Below the pieces are notes generated by a model. That model searched no databases. It was not told the DNA's origin and saw only the letters and a program-made list of their open reading frames with translations. A program made the position numbers and the translations under genes. This document shows positions 6,171 to 6,197 of a DNA stretch of 6,197 bases, piece by piece; within the stretch, counting starts at the first letter, position 1, and each line of letters opens with the position of its first letter. Source of the DNA: Clostridia bacterium (GTDB taxonomy: Bacteria > Bacillota > Clostridia > Christensenellales > Borkfalkiaceae); contig JAFTMQ010000198.1 of the NCBI GenBank assembly GCA_017452305.1, positions 1 through 6,197 of the forward strand. Direction: 5' to 3'.

Positions 6171-6197
6171 ATGGAAAATAATTTGCCGGTGGACGAC
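6171..6197 (+). CDS. Start of an unidentified divergent gene, cut by window edge
   Basis: Only nine codons are visible: MENNLPVDD. The call rests on context: an ATG preceded by AAGGA (6160-6164) at a 6-nt spacing and by a good extended -10 promoter about 40 bp upstream. The residues are too few to suggest any family, and I do not guess a function. It is divergent from polA, with a 181-bp gap between the two start codons. Confidence 0.6.

Overview
The window looks like chromosomal DNA from a low- to mid-GC Bacillota (probably a Clostridia-type anaerobe; this is an inference from protein style and gene order, not a proven placement). Reasons: strong A/G-rich Shine-Dalgarno sequences, sigma-A-type promoters with 17-bp spacers, a Bacillus-like glycogen gene order that starts glgB-glgC, and polA directly followed by coaE, a shortened version of the Bacillus polA-mutM-coaE order.

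Four of the five recognisable genes are on the minus strand and read right to left. First comes polA (3392-5989, complete DNA polymerase I), driven by an extended -10 promoter at 6020-6048. A 75-nt gap leads to coaE (2699-3316, dephospho-CoA kinase), probably in the same transcript. A Rho-independent terminator (2606-2663) closes that unit. A new transcription unit starts from a good sigma-A promoter (2434-2462) and carries glgB (489-2381, branching enzyme) and, 19 nt later, glgC (starts at 469 and runs off the left edge). GlgC makes ADP-glucose, and GlgB adds alpha-1,6 branches to the glucan; the glucan synthase and other glg genes would be expected beyond the left edge. At the right edge a divergent plus-strand gene begins at 6171 with its own extended -10 promoter; only nine codons are visible.

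The coding content is ordinary housekeeping and glycogen metabolism, and I found no novel multi-gene system. The unexplained structure is non-coding. A 7-8-base word, TGTTTCAC/GTGAAACA (identical to one half of the classical parS palindrome), occurs five times, all at the borders of coaE. Two copies with a 14-bp period lie at its 3' end, and two copies with the same 14-bp period, in opposite orientation, lie in its leader, with a fifth next to the coaE ribosome-binding site. The leader copies can form competing hairpins. The glgB promoter has a perfect 17-bp dyad just downstream of its predicted start, and a second dyad upstream.
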